From NCBI GenBank assembly GCA_905200545.1, contig CAJKKQ010000016.1, positions 1 through 62,145 of the forward strand: DNA of 62,145 nucleotides, written 5' to 3'. Origin of the DNA: an uncultured Oscillibacter sp. Its GTDB lineage: Bacteria > Bacillota > Clostridia > Oscillospirales > Oscillospiraceae. Below the pieces are notes generated by a model. The model was not told the DNA's origin, searched no databases, and worked only from the letters and a program-made list of their open reading frames with translations. This document shows, piece by piece, positions 59,199-62,145 of the stretch. How positions within the stretch are numbered: position 1 is the stretch's first letter; the number at the start of each line of letters is the position of its first letter. Made by a program: the position numbers and the translations under genes.

Positions 59199-60560
59199 AT
59201 GGCTTCTGTCATTATTATGCCCAAGCAGGGTCTTCTGATGGAAGAGGGCACCATCACCAAGTGGCTGGTGAAAGAAGGTCAGCAGACCACCGAGGGCACT
59301 CCCCTCTTTGAGATGGAAACCGACAAGCTGACCATCACCATGGATTCCACCGCCACCGGTACGGTTTTGAAGATCCTGCATCCGGAAGGAGACACCGTTC
59401 CCATTACGCAGCCCATTGCGATTGTAGGCCAACCCGGTGAGGATATCTCGGCCCTTCTGGGCAACGCCCCGATGGACGCGTCCCAGACGGAGGAGGCTTC
59501 TGCCCCCGCATCCGCGGCGGCTCCTGCTGCAGCTCCGTCGCCCGCCGTGGAGCGGACTCCGGGCGAGCGGGTGTTTTCCTCTCCCCGGGCCCGGCTGCGT
59601 GCCGAGGAAAACGGGGTGGATATCGCCGCAGTCCCCGGCTCAGGCCCAGACGGTCTGGTGATTGAGCGGGATGTACAGAGCTATCTTGCCAGTCAGCCCG
59701 CTGTGACACCGTTGGCCGCCAGCCAGGCAAAGGCGCAGGGCATTGATCTTTCCGGTGTCGCCGGCACCGGTCCCAACGGAAAGATCACCACCGCCGACCT
59801 GCCCGGCGCTGCCGCCCCTGCTGAACCGGCTTCTGTGGAAAAGTCTGTCGCTCCCACCGGTCAGCTGACCCGCGGCACACACACAGAAAAGATGTCCGGC
59901 ATGCGCAGGGCCGTCATGAAGAACATGCTGAACAGCAAAGCGGTCAATGCCCAGACCAACCACCGCATGATGGTGGATATGACAGCGGTTGTGGCCCTGC
60001 GGAACCAATACAAAGCCCTGGGCATCAAGGTCTCCTACAACGACATCATTGTCCGGGCCTGCGCCAAGGCCCTGCAGGAGTATCCTGTGATCAATGCCAG
60101 TGTGGATGGCAATCAAATCGTTTATCACGACTATGTGAATGTGGGAATCGCAGTCTCCGTCCCCGGCGGACTGATCGTACCGGTTATAAAAGATGCCGAT
60201 ATCATCGGTCTCACCGGCATTGCCGCAAAATCTGCGGAGCTGATTGAAAAGGCCCGTGACGGGAAACTGACGGATATGGATTACCACGGCGGCACTTTCA
60301 CCGTTTCCTCTCTGGGCATGTTCGATTTGGATGACTTCGTGGCCATTATCAATCCCCCGGAGTCTGCCATCCTGGCTGTTGGCAAAATCGCCAAGACCCC
60401 CGTCGTGGTTACCGACGAAGAAGGTGAAGATCAGGTGGTCATCCGCTCTATGTGCGCTCTGTGCCTGAGTTATGACCACCGGATCATCGATGGCGCTGAA
60501 GCAGCCCAATTCTTCCAGAAGGTAAAGAACTATCTGCAAAATCCCGTATTGCTGATTTAA
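59199..60560 (+). CDS. acoC: Dihydrolipoyl acyltransferase (E2) with two peripheral-subunit-binding domains
   Basis: 453 residues. One lipoyl domain at 1-80 (lipoylated Lys43 in METDKLT), an Ala/Pro-rich linker, then two consecutive peripheral-subunit-binding domains: one at about 125-163 (SSPRARLRAEENGVDIAAVP) and one at about 168-202 (LAASQAKAQGIDLSGVAGTG). The catalytic core follows, ending with YDHRIIDGAEAAQFFQ, where the His and Asp form the active site. Most E2 proteins have one binding domain; two is unusual. ATG 59199 has AAAGGAG 8 nt upstream. Confidence 0.9.
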   Translation: MASVIIMPKQGLLMEEGTITKWLVKEGQQTTEGTPLFEMETDKLTITMDSTATGTVLKILHPEGDTVPITQPIAIVGQPGEDISALLGNAPMDASQTEEASAPASAAAPAAAPSPAVERTPGERVFSSPRARLRAEENGVDIAAVPGSGPDGLVIERDVQSYLASQPAVTPLAASQAKAQGIDLSGVAGTGPNGKITTADLPGAAAPAEPASVEKSVAPTGQLTRGTHTEKMSGMRRAVMKNMLNSKAVNAQTNHRMMVDMTAVVALRNQYKALGIKVSYNDIIVRACAKALQEYPVINASVDGNQIVYHDYVNVGIAVSVPGGLIVPVIKDADIIGLTGIAAKSAELIEKARDGKLTDMDYHGGTFTVSSLGMFDLDDFVAIINPPESAILAVGKIAKTPVVVTDEEGEDQVVIRSMCALCLSYDHRIIDGAEAAQFFQKVKNYLQNPVLLI

Positions 60561-60570
60561 GGAGGATCGT

Positions 60571-61965
60571 ATGCAGAAATTCGACGCGGTCGTCGTGGGC
60601 GGCGGCCCCGGCGGCTATGAGTGCGCCATCCGTCTTAGTCAGAACGGTTTGAAAACCGCGCTGGTAGAGGAGGCGGAGCTGGGAGGCACCTGTCTGAACC
60701 GCGGCTGTATCCCCACCAAGACCCTGCTGCACTCGGCCGATGTGTACCACGACGCCAAAAACGGCGCTTCCTTCGGCGTCAACGCAGGAGAGCTATCCTT
60801 TGATTATGCAAAGATCATCCAGCGGAAAAATGCCGTGGCCAAGCAGCTGAGCAATGGTGTGGCTTTCCTGGAGAAAAATCACGGCGTCACGGTCTTTGCC
60901 AGCCATGCCACGCTGTCAGACCGGAACACGGTGGATCTGGCGGACGGTGAAACGCTGAAGTGCGACCATCTGATTGTTTCCACCGGCTCCTCCCCCGCCC
61001 GCATCCCGATTCCCGGCGTGGATCTGCCCGGGGTGGTGGATTCCACCGGCCTTCTGAACATGACGGAATGTCCCAAACACATTATCATCGTGGGCGGCGG
61101 CGTCATCGGAGTGGAGTTTGCCACCTTCTTCTACCGCCTGGGCGTGCCGGTTACCATCGTGGAAATGTTGGATCGGGTGTTAGGCCCCCTGGACAAGGAC
61201 GTCACGGACTTCGTGGAGTCAGAGCTCAAGCGCTGCGGCGTGGAGCTGGTGCTGGGTGTCCGTGTGGAGTCTATTGAAACAGGCCTCAAAGTCAACTACG
61301 CCACCGTCAAGGACGGTACCAAGGGCTCCGTGGAGGGCGATGTGGTGTTGATGGCTGGCGGACGGTCCCCCAACACCAAGGGCATCGGCCTGGAAAAACT
61401 GGGTGTTCGCATGGATCGCAAGGGCTTTGTGGAGATCGACGGCCTGTGCCGCACCAATGTACCCGGCGTCTATGCCATCGGCGACATCAATGGCAAGATG
61501 CAGCTGGCCCACGTGGCCTCCGCCCAGGGCTTGCTGGTGGCAGATCATATTGCAGGAAAGCCCTGCAAGCAGCTCAACTACAACCGAATCCCCTCCTGCG
61601 TGTACTGCAATCCGGAGACCGCTATGGTGGGCCTCACGGAGGAACAGGCCCGGGCTACCGGCCGGGATGTAGGCACCGGGACATTCAATCTCTCCGGCAA
61701 CGGCAAAGCTCTGACTATGGGTGAGAACAAGGGATTTGCTAAGTTCATCTACGACAAGGCTACCGATGAGATCCTGGGCTTCCATGTAATCGGCCCCAGA
61801 GCCACCGATCTGGCGGCGGAAGTAGCGGCTGTCATGGAGTGCGAGGGCACAGTGGCAGAGATCGGACGAACCGTTCATCCCCATCCCACCATAAGTGAAG
61901 CCGTCATGGAGGCTGCCCATGTGTGTCATGGTGCCTGTGTCAATGCGCCCAAACCCCGAAAATAA
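60571..61965 (+). CDS. lpdA: Dihydrolipoyl dehydrogenase (E3)
   Basis: 464 residues. FAD motif GGGPGG at 10-15, redox-active cysteines 41 and 46 (GGTCLNRGCIPTKT), NAD motif IIVGGGVIGVEFATFFYRLG near 172, and the dimer-interface HPHPTISE near residue 443, containing the catalytic His-Glu. It closes the E1-E2-E3 complex. Ten nt after acoC. Confidence 0.94.
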   Translation: MQKFDAVVVGGGPGGYECAIRLSQNGLKTALVEEAELGGTCLNRGCIPTKTLLHSADVYHDAKNGASFGVNAGELSFDYAKIIQRKNAVAKQLSNGVAFLEKNHGVTVFASHATLSDRNTVDLADGETLKCDHLIVSTGSSPARIPIPGVDLPGVVDSTGLLNMTECPKHIIIVGGGVIGVEFATFFYRLGVPVTIVEMLDRVLGPLDKDVTDFVESELKRCGVELVLGVRVESIETGLKVNYATVKDGTKGSVEGDVVLMAGGRSPNTKGIGLEKLGVRMDRKGFVEIDGLCRTNVPGVYAIGDINGKMQLAHVASAQGLLVADHIAGKPCKQLNYNRIPSCVYCNPETAMVGLTEEQARATGRDVGTGTFNLSGNGKALTMGENKGFAKFIYDKATDEILGFHVIGPRATDLAAEVAAVMECEGTVAEIGRTVHPHPTISEAVMEAAHVCHGACVNAPKPRK

Positions 61966-62007
61966 AGACATCTGCCGCCGCTCCCTTTTGATCGGATACT
62001 TACCCTT

Positions 62008-62038
62008 TGCCGCGGCAGCCCTAATGGCTGCCGCGGCA
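62008..62038 (+). other. Intercistronic hairpin after lpdA
   Basis: A 13-bp perfect GC-rich stem (62008-62020 with 62026-62038, loop CTAAT) with no T-run, between lpdA and the next gene. It may protect the upstream mRNA or reduce expression of the gene that follows. Confidence 0.7.
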
Positions 62039-62069
62039 CCTCCCAAATCTATAAAAAGGAGAACCTGAT

Positions 62070-62145
62070 ATGGATGCTTTTTCCGCTTCCCTGATGGCTG
62101 ACAAGAGAGAGATCATTTTCGCACCTACCGTCTACAAGTTCCAGA
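62070..62145 (+). CDS. Start of an unidentified gene (partial at right edge)
   Basis: An ATG at 62070 with AAGGAG about 9 nt upstream opens a frame of 25 codons to the end of the window (MDAFSASLMADKREI then IFAPTVYKF). Too little is present to identify it. Its strand and spacing suggest the same operon as lpdA. Confidence 0.6.
   Translation, partial: MDAFSASLMADKREIIFAPTVYKFQ

Overview
The window looks like chromosomal DNA of a GC-rich, endospore-forming gut Clostridium relative, most like Oscillospiraceae (Flavonifractor, Oscillibacter or Dysosmobacter type). The evidence is an ispH-rpsA gene fusion, sporulation genes (sigG, gerW/ytfJ, ytfI-like DUF2953, ylmC/ymxH-like, dacF-like), a ferredoxin-linked 2-oxoacid oxidoreductase (anaerobic metabolism), strong GGAGG ribosome binding sites, and frequent GTG/TTG starts. 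The assignment is from gene content only. No rRNA, tRNA, CRISPR array or intact insertion sequence was seen.

Region 1 (1-12.6 kb, nearly all minus strand) is a housekeeping block. From right to left it holds rpsB-tsf, a site-2 protease, scpA-scpB, ytfI/DUF2953-gerW, a dacF-type carboxypeptidase, a pseudouridine synthase, an RpiR regulator, a BaiN/HI0933-like flavoprotein, cmk, plsC and the ispH-rpsA fusion, which runs off the left edge. Region 2 (12.3-30.9 kb, mixed strands) has ylmC/ymxH-like and sigG (divergent), a hotdog thioesterase, glnS, a 31-codon membrane peptide coupled to DUF951, an S1-domain protein, rarA, nth, three small genes of unknown function, a trpS-tagO-wecB-anchored protein operon (minus), an EamA exporter, gltX, asnA, capA and an AAA ATPase.

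Region 3 (31.0-44.0 kb) is metabolic and envelope-related. A four-subunit pyruvate (2-oxoacid):ferredoxin oxidoreductase porCDAB is followed by methionine gamma-lyase, a divergent LysR regulator and an NhaC-family antiporter, which may form one sulfur amino acid module. Next comes a VTC polyphosphate polymerase / DUF4956 membrane protein / beta-helical carbohydrate-binding lipoprotein operon, with a divergent OmpR-type two-component system beside it.

Region 4 (44.4-62.1 kb) reads as an accessory catabolic island with visibly more A/T-ending codons. It contains a hydroxyacyl-CoA-dehydrogenase-type enzyme, a TIM-barrel isomerase, a relic PadR gene, a TRAP transporter (dctPQM), and a four-gene sensory unit: membrane-anchored periplasmic-binding protein, a 138-aa histidine-kinase-like fragment protein, a LytS/YesM kinase and a YesN/AraC response regulator, led by a flavodoxin. 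A zinc MDR dehydrogenase, a FadR-type GntR regulator and a 2-oxoacid/acetoin dehydrogenase operon (E1alpha, E1beta, E2 with two peripheral-subunit-binding domains, E3) follow. A likely reading is sensing and import of an organic acid or sugar acid, its oxidation, and conversion to acyl-CoA by the dehydrogenase complex; the substrate cannot be told from sequence. The least described items are the VTC/DUF4956/lipoprotein operon, the degenerate kinase fragment, the GntR operator-promoter overlap, and the ispH-rpsA junction with its own ribosome binding site.
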